Source: Bacteroidales bacterium UBA1208 (GTDB lineage: Bacteria > Bacteroidota > Bacteroidia > Bacteroidales > P3). From it: 21,628 bases of DNA. The notes below the pieces were generated by a model. It searched no databases, had not been told where the DNA came from, and saw only the letters and a program-made list of their open reading frames with translations. The position numbers were made by a program, and so were the translations under genes. Shown here one piece after another: positions 8,099 to 14,586 of this stretch. The stretch is taken from positions 35,233-56,860 of the forward strand of contig DBXQ01000034.1 in NCBI GenBank assembly GCA_002309955.1. The letters are read 5' to 3'. The number at the start of each line of letters is the position of its first letter. The first letter of the stretch is position 1.

Positions 8099-8115
8099 TT
8101 CCCCGTGACGGGGAA
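8099..8115. other. Perfect 7-bp hairpin just after flavodoxin stop
   Basis: TTCCCCG, loop TGA, CGGGGAA is a perfect stem two bases beyond the stop codon of the flavodoxin gene. It may protect the 3' end or act with the larger terminator at 8040-8090. Confidence 0.45.
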
Positions 8116-8117
8116 TG

Positions 8118-8651
8118 CTAATTCATAAGACGGCCTTCAAGCCAGGTGTATTGTGGGTAGGCTTTTTTCAAATCATTGGCCGACTTGGTGATGGTGCTGC
8201 CTCCGCTGGTGGCAAAAGCCCCGAGCACTTTACCGCTGAAGTCATAAGCCTCGATGAAGGTGTTGATAATGGTGGGTGCTGTGTACCACCAAATGGGAAA
8301 GCCGATGTATATGGTGTCATATTGGTCAATGTTATCAATATGGCTACTGACAGCGGGACGGGATGAGAGGTCTTTCATCTCAACCGATGAGCGTGATTGC
8401 TTGTTGGTCCAGTCAAGGTCGGCTGTTGTGTACTTCTGTTCGGGGATGATTTCGAAGAGGTCGGCATTCTTCTCTTTGGCCAACTGTTCGGCAGCGGCTT
8501 TGGTTGTACCCGTGGCCGAGAAGTAGGCTACAAGTGTTTTTTTCATGTTGTTATTGTTTTGAGTGTTGCTGTTTCCGTTGTTTTTCTGTGCGCAGGCCGT
8601 CATGCTAATCAGCAATGCGGCGACATAGAGCATTGATGTAATCCGTTTCAT
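8118..8651 (-). CDS. Flavodoxin with lipoprotein signal peptide
   Basis: A 177-residue flavodoxin-fold protein that should bind FMN as an electron carrier or small reductase. The phosphate-binding loop is FSATGTT at residues 44-50, and WWYTAP at 121-126 is the flavin-stacking loop. Ahead of the domain lies an export signal with lipobox SMTAC (lipid cysteine C20) and a short Asn/Gly/Ser/Gln linker (21-35). I chose the ATG at 8651 over a TTG at 8657. An internal ATG at 8546 (residue 36) would give a 142-residue cytoplasmic flavodoxin. It starts 18 bases after the DUF362 lipoprotein gene, so they form one operon. A membrane-anchored flavodoxin outside the cytoplasm is unusual compared with classical soluble flavodoxins. 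Confidence 0.88.
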   Translation of the reverse strand: MKRITSMLYVAALLISMTACAQKNNGNSNTQNNNNMKKTLVAYFSATGTTKAAAEQLAKEKNADLFEIIPEQKYTTADLDWTNKQSRSSVEMKDLSSRPAVSSHIDNIDQYDTIYIGFPIWWYTAPTIINTFIEAYDFSGKVLGAFATSGGSTITKSANDLKKAYPQYTWLEGRLMN

Positions 8652-8669
8652 AGACAATCTGTTTTTATT

Positions 8670-9770
8670 TTATTTCTTGACAGGGGAGAATGGCTTTAGT
8701 CCTTGGGCAGCCTCGGCAGCAGTGATGCGTTTGCCGCCATTGTCCAAGTCAATCAGGATATAGACATCGTGTCCCATTCCCAGTTCTTTCATGTAGCTGA
8801 GTTGTCGCAGGCCATGACGGCTTTCGATACGCTCTATCATGTCGTGGTGTTCGGCCTCGGTCATGGCATAGATGATATCTACACATGCTTGGTCGATGGC
8901 CAAAATATCGGTCGATGAGAGAATGCCCACATTGGGTGTCACTACGGGTGCTGCAGCGGTGCCCTCACAATCGCACGACACCGACATGTTGCGCATCACA
9001 TTGACATAGGTGACATGTTCGCCGAAATAGTCAATGGTTGCTTTGGTGCTTTCTGTCATGCGCTCCATGAATTCCTCCGTGGCGATGTCCCACTGGTTAG
9101 GCTGGCCGGGAGTGGTGTGTATCCATGCTTTCCCTATCCGGCCATCGGCGCAACCGATGCCGATATTCTTGTTCGAGCCACCGAAACCGCCCTGTGTATG
9201 TCCCTTGAAGTGAGTAAGGGCGACGAGGCTGTTATAATTCTTGATATGGCTGCCCATGCTCATGCGGGTAAACCACTTGCCTCCCATCACGGGCAGTGTT
9301 ACTGTGTCCTCTTCGTCGAGGATGTCCACAGGTGCAAATGTCCAACCGTTCACTTTCAAAGTCTCGCGGTGCTGTTTGGTGGTGTAGCGGTCGCCTTCGT
9401 AGTAGGTGTTTGTCTCAATGATGGTACCACCTTTAATGTCTTTGGACATAAGGGCTTTCACCCATTCTCTCGGAATGATGTTGGGGCCGTTCTTCTCACC
9501 AGTGTGCAACTTTACAGCCACCTTGCCGCTAATGTTGCCGTTCACCTGCTCGTAAGCGCGGATAAGACCGTCGGCTGATAGGTCACGGGTGAAGAAGACC
9601 ACAGCCGTGTCACCGGAGCGTTCGCTCATCGGCACATAATGGTCTCCTCCGGTGCCGGGAGTGGGTTTCAGGTTCGTGGAGTCGAGGTTTTCTGTTTGCT
9701 GGGCTTTGCCGCCACAGGCAGCAATGACTGCACACAGCGTCATTGTAATGAATAAGTTAGAATACTTCAT
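8670..9770 (-). CDS. DUF362-domain lipoprotein
   Basis: A 366-residue protein of the DUF362 family (PF04015), function not established; relatives are sometimes fused to ferredoxin domains. The family core is seen as HFKGHTQGGFGGSNKNIGIG followed by C, and a second cysteine cluster as SCDCEG, both typical metal- or cofactor-binding candidates. The N-terminus is a lipoprotein signal (MKYSNLFITM..., VIAAC, C19). A GTG at 9812 would lie upstream of the -7 box at 9790-9797, so the ATG at 9770 is the start. It heads an operon with the lipoprotein flavodoxin, suggesting a shared redox job at the membrane. A paralogue lies at 13131-14156. Confidence 0.88.
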   Translation of the reverse strand: MKYSNLFITMTLCAVIAACGGKAQQTENLDSTNLKPTPGTGGDHYVPMSERSGDTAVVFFTRDLSADGLIRAYEQVNGNISGKVAVKLHTGEKNGPNIIPREWVKALMSKDIKGGTIIETNTYYEGDRYTTKQHRETLKVNGWTFAPVDILDEEDTVTLPVMGGKWFTRMSMGSHIKNYNSLVALTHFKGHTQGGFGGSNKNIGIGCADGRIGKAWIHTTPGQPNQWDIATEEFMERMTESTKATIDYFGEHVTYVNVMRNMSVSCDCEGTAAAPVVTPNVGILSSTDILAIDQACVDIIYAMTEAEHHDMIERIESRHGLRQLSYMKELGMGHDVYILIDLDNGGKRITAAEAAQGLKPFSPVKK

Positions 9771-9789
9771 AGTTTTTGATTTTAGAATG

Positions 9790-9797
9790 CAAAGATA
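9790..9797 (-). promoter_or_regulatory. -7 promoter element of DUF362/flavodoxin operon
   Basis: TATCTTTG on the minus strand, the Bacteroidetes -7 consensus (TAnnTTTG), followed by GCA, 20 bases before the DUF362 start codon. No good -33 TTTG is found 19 bases upstream, so the call rests on the -7 box. Confidence 0.65.
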
Positions 9798-9943
9798 GCA
9801 CTTTTTCCCCACATATCACATAAAAAATCAGTGGCAATAAAAAGTCGTCATAAACAGCCGGACGTTGCACAATAATAAAGCCAAGCTTACGTTAGATAAA
9901 AATAAATTAGTGAGGTTCACCCAACTATACTTCACAATAACGA

Positions 9944-9951
9944 TATATTTG
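9944..9951 (+). promoter_or_regulatory. Possible -7 element ahead of dgt
   Basis: TATATTTG on the plus strand, matching TAnnTTTG, ends 19 bases before the ATG at 9971. No -33 TTTG is seen at the usual distance. The 9771-9970 gap is the divergent control region for this gene and the DUF362 operon. Confidence 0.5.
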
Positions 9952-9970
9952 CCCTAACCACAGGAACACG

Positions 9971-11152
9971 ATGAACAATATCCAATTCAACAAAACGGTA
10001 GAGGAACGTGTCAAGGCTCAGCAGTCGGTAGCAGACAAATCATTGAGCCCCTATGCCTTTCCTACGTGTAAGGCAACTCGCCTCAGTGCCGAACCAGATG
10101 ACCTGCGGCCCGCTTTCTTCCACGACATTGACCGCATCCTCTATTCCAGTGCCTACAGCCGTTATATTGACAAGACCCAAGTGTTCTATCTTATCGAGAA
10201 CGACCACATCACTCACAGGGTTCTCCATGTGCAGTTGGTATCCAAAATTGCCCGCACTATCGGCTATTTTCTCAATCTGAATCTCGACTTGATTGAGGCC
10301 ATATCGCTGGGGCATGACGTGGGTCACACCCCGTTTGGCCATAATGGTGAATCCATCATCTCCACATTCTGCCGACAGAATAAATGTGGTGTCTTCTGCC
10401 ACAATGTGCAGAGTTTCCGTCTCTTCCATCTGCTTGAAAACAATGGTATGGGCAACAATCTTACCACTCAAGTACTTGACGGCATCATTTGCCATAATGG
10501 CGAAGTGCTGAATAACTCCTATTCACCCGACAAGAACAAAACTCCTGACCGCCTGCTTGAAGAATACGAAAACAGTCTTTTCGATGTAGGGGTGACCAAA
10601 CGGATGCATCCCATGACCCTCGAAGGCTGCGTGATGCGTATCTCGGACATCATTGCCTATGTTGGGCGTGACATAGAGGATGCCATTGTGGTGAACCTGA
10701 TTAAACGAAACGACCTCCCTGTCGAAGCCACCCGTCTGCTTGGCAACACCAATCGCGATATTGTCAACCGTCTTATTATCGACTTGGTAAACAACAGCAT
10801 TGACAGTGACCGTCTTGCCTTTTCGCCCGAAGTTTTTCGTTCTCTCGACATCCTGCAGCGATGGAACTATGAGCATATCTATCGCAATCCCCGCAAAATG
10901 ATTCAGGACAACAAAATCGAAAACATGTTCAACGTGGTGCTTAACGCCTGCCTTGAAGACTTGGAAAAAGACAGTCGTCACACCCATATCTCTGACTTTC
11001 TATCCGAAATGTCGTCCGATTACTGCCAGTCAACCGAACCTGCCCGCATCGTGGCCGATTATGTGTCAGGCATGACCGACGATTATCTTCTCAACACCTT
11101 CAAGGAGTTGACAGTTCCCACATCTTTCGGCATGGGCTTTAAAGCCGAATAG
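9971..11152 (+). CDS. dgt: dGTPase-family dNTP triphosphohydrolase
   Basis: A 393-residue HD-superfamily hydrolase of the Dgt type, which cuts dNTPs to the deoxynucleoside and triphosphate. The metal site is visible as H82 (THRVLH), H115-D116 (LGHDVGHTPFGHNGE) and a downstream aspartate in MRISDIIAYVGRD (about D226). The HNVQSFR segment (about 144-150) and SRYIDKTQVF (about 63-72) are also Dgt signatures. It is cytoplasmic. Its stop is 12 bases before the start of a membrane protein gene, so the two are likely co-transcribed. It may be a housekeeping dNTP-pool enzyme; some dGTPases act in phage defence, but nothing here shows that. The length is somewhat short for Dgt. Confidence 0.88.
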   Translation: MNNIQFNKTVEERVKAQQSVADKSLSPYAFPTCKATRLSAEPDDLRPAFFHDIDRILYSSAYSRYIDKTQVFYLIENDHITHRVLHVQLVSKIARTIGYFLNLNLDLIEAISLGHDVGHTPFGHNGESIISTFCRQNKCGVFCHNVQSFRLFHLLENNGMGNNLTTQVLDGIICHNGEVLNNSYSPDKNKTPDRLLEEYENSLFDVGVTKRMHPMTLEGCVMRISDIIAYVGRDIEDAIVVNLIKRNDLPVEATRLLGNTNRDIVNRLIIDLVNNSIDSDRLAFSPEVFRSLDILQRWNYEHIYRNPRKMIQDNKIENMFNVVLNACLEDLEKDSRHTHISDFLSEMSSDYCQSTEPARIVADYVSGMTDDYLLNTFKELTVPTSFGMGFKAE

Positions 11153-11164
11153 AATCTGAACGAA

Positions 11165-11725
11165 ATGACAAGTGTGGCAAAACTATACAATCGTTCCCGT
11201 GGCTGCTGGGCAGCTGTAGGGATGCTATGGCTTTTCGCCTTGCTCGTTGTTGCCATGTCGACAGCTTTTATTGCCCTTTTCAGAGTGCTTGGAGAGTGGG
11301 TTCTGCCATTGGTGGTAGTAGCATGGGCATTGGGACTTTGGTTCAGTCTCCAGCTTCTTGGACGGCATCGCATCGGGCGGCACAAAAAGGAGATGGCGGT
11401 AGTCTGTGCGAGTCACCTTGTAGCTCTGCTCTCAACAGGGTTGTTCCATATAGGCTTCGGAGTGGCGATATTGGCTCTTTCGGCGCAAATACTGCTTCTT
11501 ATGCTGAATGCCATATGCGCCAAGAACCGTCCTATGCTCTTGTTCTTCAATGCAAATACGCTTCTCTCTATGCTTCTGTCAGTCACCATTGTCGGTCTCA
11601 TCTATGCGCACTTCGTCAGTTCCGACTGGCTCTCTTTGTATCTTGCAATGATTGCTGTGTGGGCTGTCGGCGGGACAGGGGCAGTGGGTTCTACCATCGC
11701 CCTTCTTTCAAAAAAACGTAACTAA
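11165..11725 (+). CDS. Multi-pass membrane protein, unknown function
   Basis: I do not recognise this 186-residue protein. It is very hydrophobic, with about six likely transmembrane segments (roughly residues 15-37, 44-65, 77-96, 98-113, 127-149 and 155-180), a basic loop after the second (GRHRIGRHKKE) and a positively charged tail (KKRN). It begins 12 bases after the dgt stop, which supports co-transcription, and ends facing the convergent alcohol dehydrogenase gene. No catalytic motif is seen. Confidence 0.75.
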   Translation: MTSVAKLYNRSRGCWAAVGMLWLFALLVVAMSTAFIALFRVLGEWVLPLVVVAWALGLWFSLQLLGRHRIGRHKKEMAVVCASHLVALLSTGLFHIGFGVAILALSAQILLLMLNAICAKNRPMLLFFNANTLLSMLLSVTIVGLIYAHFVSSDWLSLYLAMIAVWAVGGTGAVGSTIALLSKKRN

Positions 11726-11744
11726 TAATCTTCCTGTTGGTTTT

Positions 11745-11763
11745 TGTAGGACACGTTCCTACA
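11745..11763. terminator. Weak hairpin between convergent genes
   Basis: TGTAGGA, loop CACGT, TCCTACA form a perfect 7-bp stem in the 54-base gap between the membrane protein gene and the alcohol dehydrogenase gene. It lacks a T-run on the 3' side of either strand, so its terminator role is only suggested by position. Confidence 0.35.
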
Positions 11764-11779
11764 TGAACGCATTGGAAGG

Positions 11780-12946
11780 TTACATGCTTTGGTGAAGGAT
11801 GTCAATCACTTCGTCGCGGGTAAGGGTGCGATAGCCTACGGGCAGGATAAGCACAGCGTCGGTGATGGCAGGGATATTCTCTTCCGTCACGCCCAACTCA
11901 CGGCTATGTGTCACCACACCGATTTCGTTCATCCAGTCTTCTAAACATTTGAGACCTTCGGTGGCCACTTGCTCGTCGCTTTTGCCTTCGGGACGGACTC
12001 CCCATACATTCTTGGCGAAACGGACAAACTGGTGCAGACCGTCGTGCATCACGTGGCGGTAATAGGGCAGGGAGACCGAAGATAGTGTCATGCCGTGTGT
12101 AGCATCCGTCACCAGTCCGATGGCGTGGCCGATCTGGTGCACTTCCCAGTCGCCGCCCTTGCCGCATTTCAGCAAAGTGTTCAGTGCCCAGGTGGCAGTC
12201 CACATGATGTTGGCGCGTGCCTCATAGTCCTGCGGATTCTTGGCCGCAATGCGTGTGGAGTGTATAAGCGAGCGCATCAAGCCTTCGTTGATGTAGTCGG
12301 TGGTGCAGTCGGCCGTCCCGGCAAAGTACTGCTCCATCAGGTGGCTCATAATGTCGAAGAAACCTGCCACCATCTGATACTGCGGCACTGTCATCGTAAA
12401 GCGTGGGTTCAGAATGGTGAACTTGGGATATAGATTCGGGCCAAAAACCTTGCCCAGTTTGAAACCCGCCTTGCGATTGGTGATAACGCTGCCGCCGTTC
12501 ATCTCGCTGCCGGTTCCCACCATGGTCAGTACGGCTCCGATGGGGACTGTCTTGCACGAAGGGCTTCCCTGCTTCACCCAATACTTCTCCCAGGCCTCTT
12601 CTTCGCAGTAGACCGAAGCACTGACGGCTTTGGCATAGTCGATGGTTGAGCCGCCGCCCACGGCGAGGATAAGGTCAACATTGTTCTCTCGCACCAAGTG
12701 GCAGCCCTCCATCACCTTCTCGTAGGTGGGGTTGGGCATTACACCGGGGTCTTCCACAATAGTTTTGCCAGCACCCTCCAGTGCGGCAACCACAGCGTCG
12801 TATATGCCGTTGCGCTTAATCGAGCCTCCGCCGTAGCTCAGCATCACCGTCGGCCCATAGCACTTCAGCTCGCCAATCAGATAATTCATGGCATCCTCGC
12901 CAAAATACAGCTTCGTGGGATTGTGATAAGAAAAATTTCCTTGCAT
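11780..12946 (-). CDS. Iron-containing alcohol dehydrogenase (YqhD/BDH type)
   Basis: A 388-residue group III metal-dependent alcohol dehydrogenase, close in type to NADPH-dependent butanol dehydrogenase/YqhD, which reduces aldehydes such as butanal. The dinucleotide loop GGGSTID is at 97-103. The metal ligands fit D198 and H202 in FFDIMSHLMEQ, H270 in EVHQIGH and H284 in DATHG; their 4- and 14-residue spacings match those known for YqhD. It is cytoplasmic and single, driven by its own strong promoter at 13015-13045. The natural substrate cannot be told from sequence. Confidence 0.92.
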   Translation of the reverse strand: MQGNFSYHNPTKLYFGEDAMNYLIGELKCYGPTVMLSYGGGSIKRNGIYDAVVAALEGAGKTIVEDPGVMPNPTYEKVMEGCHLVRENNVDLILAVGGGSTIDYAKAVSASVYCEEEAWEKYWVKQGSPSCKTVPIGAVLTMVGTGSEMNGGSVITNRKAGFKLGKVFGPNLYPKFTILNPRFTMTVPQYQMVAGFFDIMSHLMEQYFAGTADCTTDYINEGLMRSLIHSTRIAAKNPQDYEARANIMWTATWALNTLLKCGKGGDWEVHQIGHAIGLVTDATHGMTLSSVSLPYYRHVMHDGLHQFVRFAKNVWGVRPEGKSDEQVATEGLKCLEDWMNEIGVVTHSRELGVTEENIPAITDAVLILPVGYRTLTRDEVIDILHQSM

Positions 12947-12997
12947 GGTATTATGTGTTTTAGTGTTTCAGAATAAAAGGGTTATTTGTGGCCGATA

Positions 12998-13015
12998 GCA
13001 GACCTTTTCGTCTGC
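12998..13015. promoter_or_regulatory. Inverted repeat abutting the alcohol dehydrogenase promoter
   Basis: GCAGAC, CTTTTC, GTCTGC is a perfect 6-bp inverted repeat whose last base is the G-complement of the -7 box. It covers the expected transcription start and the first bases of the leader, so it could be an operator or a 5'-end stem. Role is inference. Confidence 0.35.
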
Positions 13016-13045
13016 AAATATACAACAAAAATACGACATGACAAA
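13015..13045 (-). promoter_or_regulatory. Bacteroidetes-type promoter of the alcohol dehydrogenase gene
   Basis: On the minus strand TTTG (13042-13045), exactly 19 bases, then TATATTTG (13015-13022). This is a full match to the Bacteroidetes primary-sigma promoter. It lies 68 bases upstream of the start codon. Confidence 0.85.
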
Positions 13046-13130
13046 ATGGTGTCTTCTGTCAAAATCCACATGTCCGTAATGTGCGAGATGTCTCTATGAA
13101 CATATGGTCTGGGTATGTGGTTACTGTGAC

Positions 13131-14156
13131 TTATTTGTCAATATTGACAATCTTGTATTGTCGTGTTCCGAGGCCAATGGCTTCAGCGTGCTCAATAGTG
13201 TGGACGCCATGCTGTTTGTCAATGCGTTTGAGAAGGTCTGTCGGGTCGTTGGTGGCCGTCACCTGCTGATTATTGATGATGTCGATGCAGGCTTGGTCAA
13301 GGGCTACGGGGTCGGTGGAGGCCAGAATGCCATAGTCTTCAAGTTTCACCGGTGCAGGGTGGTCCACACAGTCGCAGTCAATACTCATGTTGTTCATCAC
13401 GTTGATGTAGATGATGCCCTCATGCTTGTTAAAGTAGTTTGCCACAGCCTGTGCAGCGGCAGCCATACTCTCGAGGAATCCCTCCTGGTCATTGACATAC
13501 TTTGTCCACAGTTTCAGCATATCGAGTTTTTCCATTCTCCCTGCCGAGTGGATGTAAGCTTTGCCGTTCTTGCTGGCACATCCGATAGAGAGGTTCTTCA
13601 GTGCTCCGCCGTAGCCTCCCATGGGGTGCCCTTTGAAGTGGCTTAGGGCAATCATAAAGTCATAGTTAGCCATGTGACCGCCCACAATGTCATACTTGAT
13701 GTGCTTCTGGTCTTTTACAGGGATGCGAATCTCGTCGTATTCATCCATAATATCTACGGGGAAATACTGGGTGAACCCGTGCCGTTCGATGACCTTCCAG
13801 TGGTTCTCCGACGTGTTGCGATCGTCTTTTTTGTTAAGGGGACCGCTGGTATAGGCGGTGTTGCACTCCACTATGGTGCCGTCCACCTCGAAGACCAGAT
13901 TTTTGATGAGTTCAGGCTTCAGATAGTTGGGGTTGCTGCCCTCGCCGGTACTCATCTTGATGGCCACGCGCCCCTTGGCCGGAACGCCCAGTGCCTTGTA
14001 TATCCTCACGAGAGACTCTGGAGTGATTTCTTTAGTCAAATAGACTGTCGCCTCTTTGGTCTCCTGAGACTGAACGGGTTCTGTCTTCTGCTTGAAGCCA
14101 ACCATCAACAAGGTGGTCGCCACCGCAATTGCTACAAATAATGCTATCTTTTTCAT
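13131..14156 (-). CDS. DUF362-domain secreted protein, paralogue of the 8670-9770 gene
   Basis: A 341-residue DUF362 protein. The core HFKGHPMGGYGGALKNLSIG plus C and the cluster SIDCDC match the paralogue at 8670-9770 closely, and both share GILxSTDxxAxDQACxDI near the C-terminus. The N-terminal hydrophobic segment (MKKIALFVAIAVATTLLMVG) is a signal peptide or anchor, but the position where the paralogue has its lipobox cysteine holds phenylalanine, so it is probably not a lipoprotein. The biochemical role is unknown. No promoter was found in the 22 bases between it and the ATPase remnant, so it may be read from the remnant's surviving promoter. Confidence 0.87.
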   Translation of the reverse strand: MKKIALFVAIAVATTLLMVGFKQKTEPVQSQETKEATVYLTKEITPESLVRIYKALGVPAKGRVAIKMSTGEGSNPNYLKPELIKNLVFEVDGTIVECNTAYTSGPLNKKDDRNTSENHWKVIERHGFTQYFPVDIMDEYDEIRIPVKDQKHIKYDIVGGHMANYDFMIALSHFKGHPMGGYGGALKNLSIGCASKNGKAYIHSAGRMEKLDMLKLWTKYVNDQEGFLESMAAAAQAVANYFNKHEGIIYINVMNNMSIDCDCVDHPAPVKLEDYGILASTDPVALDQACIDIINNQQVTATNDPTDLLKRIDKQHGVHTIEHAEAIGLGTRQYKIVNIDK

Positions 14157-14178
14157 TTTGTTATGTATTTAATTATCT

Positions 14179-14398
14179 TTATATTTCCCCTTTCACAAAG
14201 GATTGGTAGTTTTCAGGACTCACCACTGTGAATGTATGATTTGGGTAGTTTTTCGCAAATGTGTCTGTTAAACGTGGATGCTTACTGTTGTTCCACTTGA
14301 ATTCATAAGTGTGCAACACACCGTCAAAATCTTCGATGTAATCTATTTCTTGTTGCTGTTGTGTACGCCAGAAGTAACTTTTGCCTTTTCCGACTGCA
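14179..14398 (-). pseudogene. Remnant of an AAA_14/DUF4143 ATPase gene (C-terminus only)
   Basis: Translating the minus strand here gives a stretch starting near KSYFWRTQQQQEIDYIEDF and running through HTYEFKWN to VVSPENYQSFVKGEI and a stop at 14179. It aligns with the last 60 or so residues of the intact ATPase at 17714-18844 (YYFWRTTNQQEIDFIEE..., FEMKWN, VITPENYLDYLT). The PD-(D/E)xK-like D and ExK residues survive, but the P-loop ATPase half is absent and there is no start codon. A promoter-like TATCTTTG lies directly against its truncated 5' edge (14397-14404), as if an internal deletion had joined promoter and C-terminus. Confidence 0.82.
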
Positions 14399-14404
14399 AA
14401 GATA
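14397..14404 (-). promoter_or_regulatory. Surviving -7 element of the ATPase remnant
   Basis: TATCTTTG on the minus strand. The 20 bases at 14386-14405 match 18858-18877, ahead of the intact ATPase, at 19 positions, though about ten of those belong to the general Bacteroidetes promoter consensus. It points towards the remnant and the DUF362 gene beyond it. Confidence 0.6.
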
Positions 14405-14406
14405 CT

Positions 14407-14470
14407 AAGAATTTTCGATTATAATAGAAAATTCTTATATGATTTGTCTATTATACTATAAAATTCTCAT
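14407..14470. repeat. Phased AT-rich inverted repeats upstream of the ATPase remnant
   Basis: AAGAATTTTC (14407-14416) and GAAAATTCTT (14427-14436) are perfect inverted arms around a spacer that contains ATTATAAT (14418-14425). A 24-base stretch starting at 14415 recurs at 14447 with 20 matches, a 32-bp period. A unit TAATAGA...TCTATTA spans 14422-14453 (32 bp). The layout mirrors the repeats upstream of the intact ATPase. The rest of the 14157-14586 gap, from 14471 to 14586, shows nothing recognisable. Confidence 0.7.
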
Positions 14471-14586
14471 ATTTTTACAACCCAGAAGCAAGAACTGCTC
14501 TCTCTCATGTATATTCAGTTAGTAGTAATTCCCTATTCTCAAGATAGTATTGTTCATGAAGTCAATGAGTGTATTAGTATATAATA

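Noticed and set aside
13135..13150. Perfect 16-bp palindrome TTGTCAATATTGACAA
   Set aside because: It lies in the last codons of the second DUF362 gene (VNIDK), has no T-run and is explained well enough by coding sequence; a weak terminator role cannot be shown.
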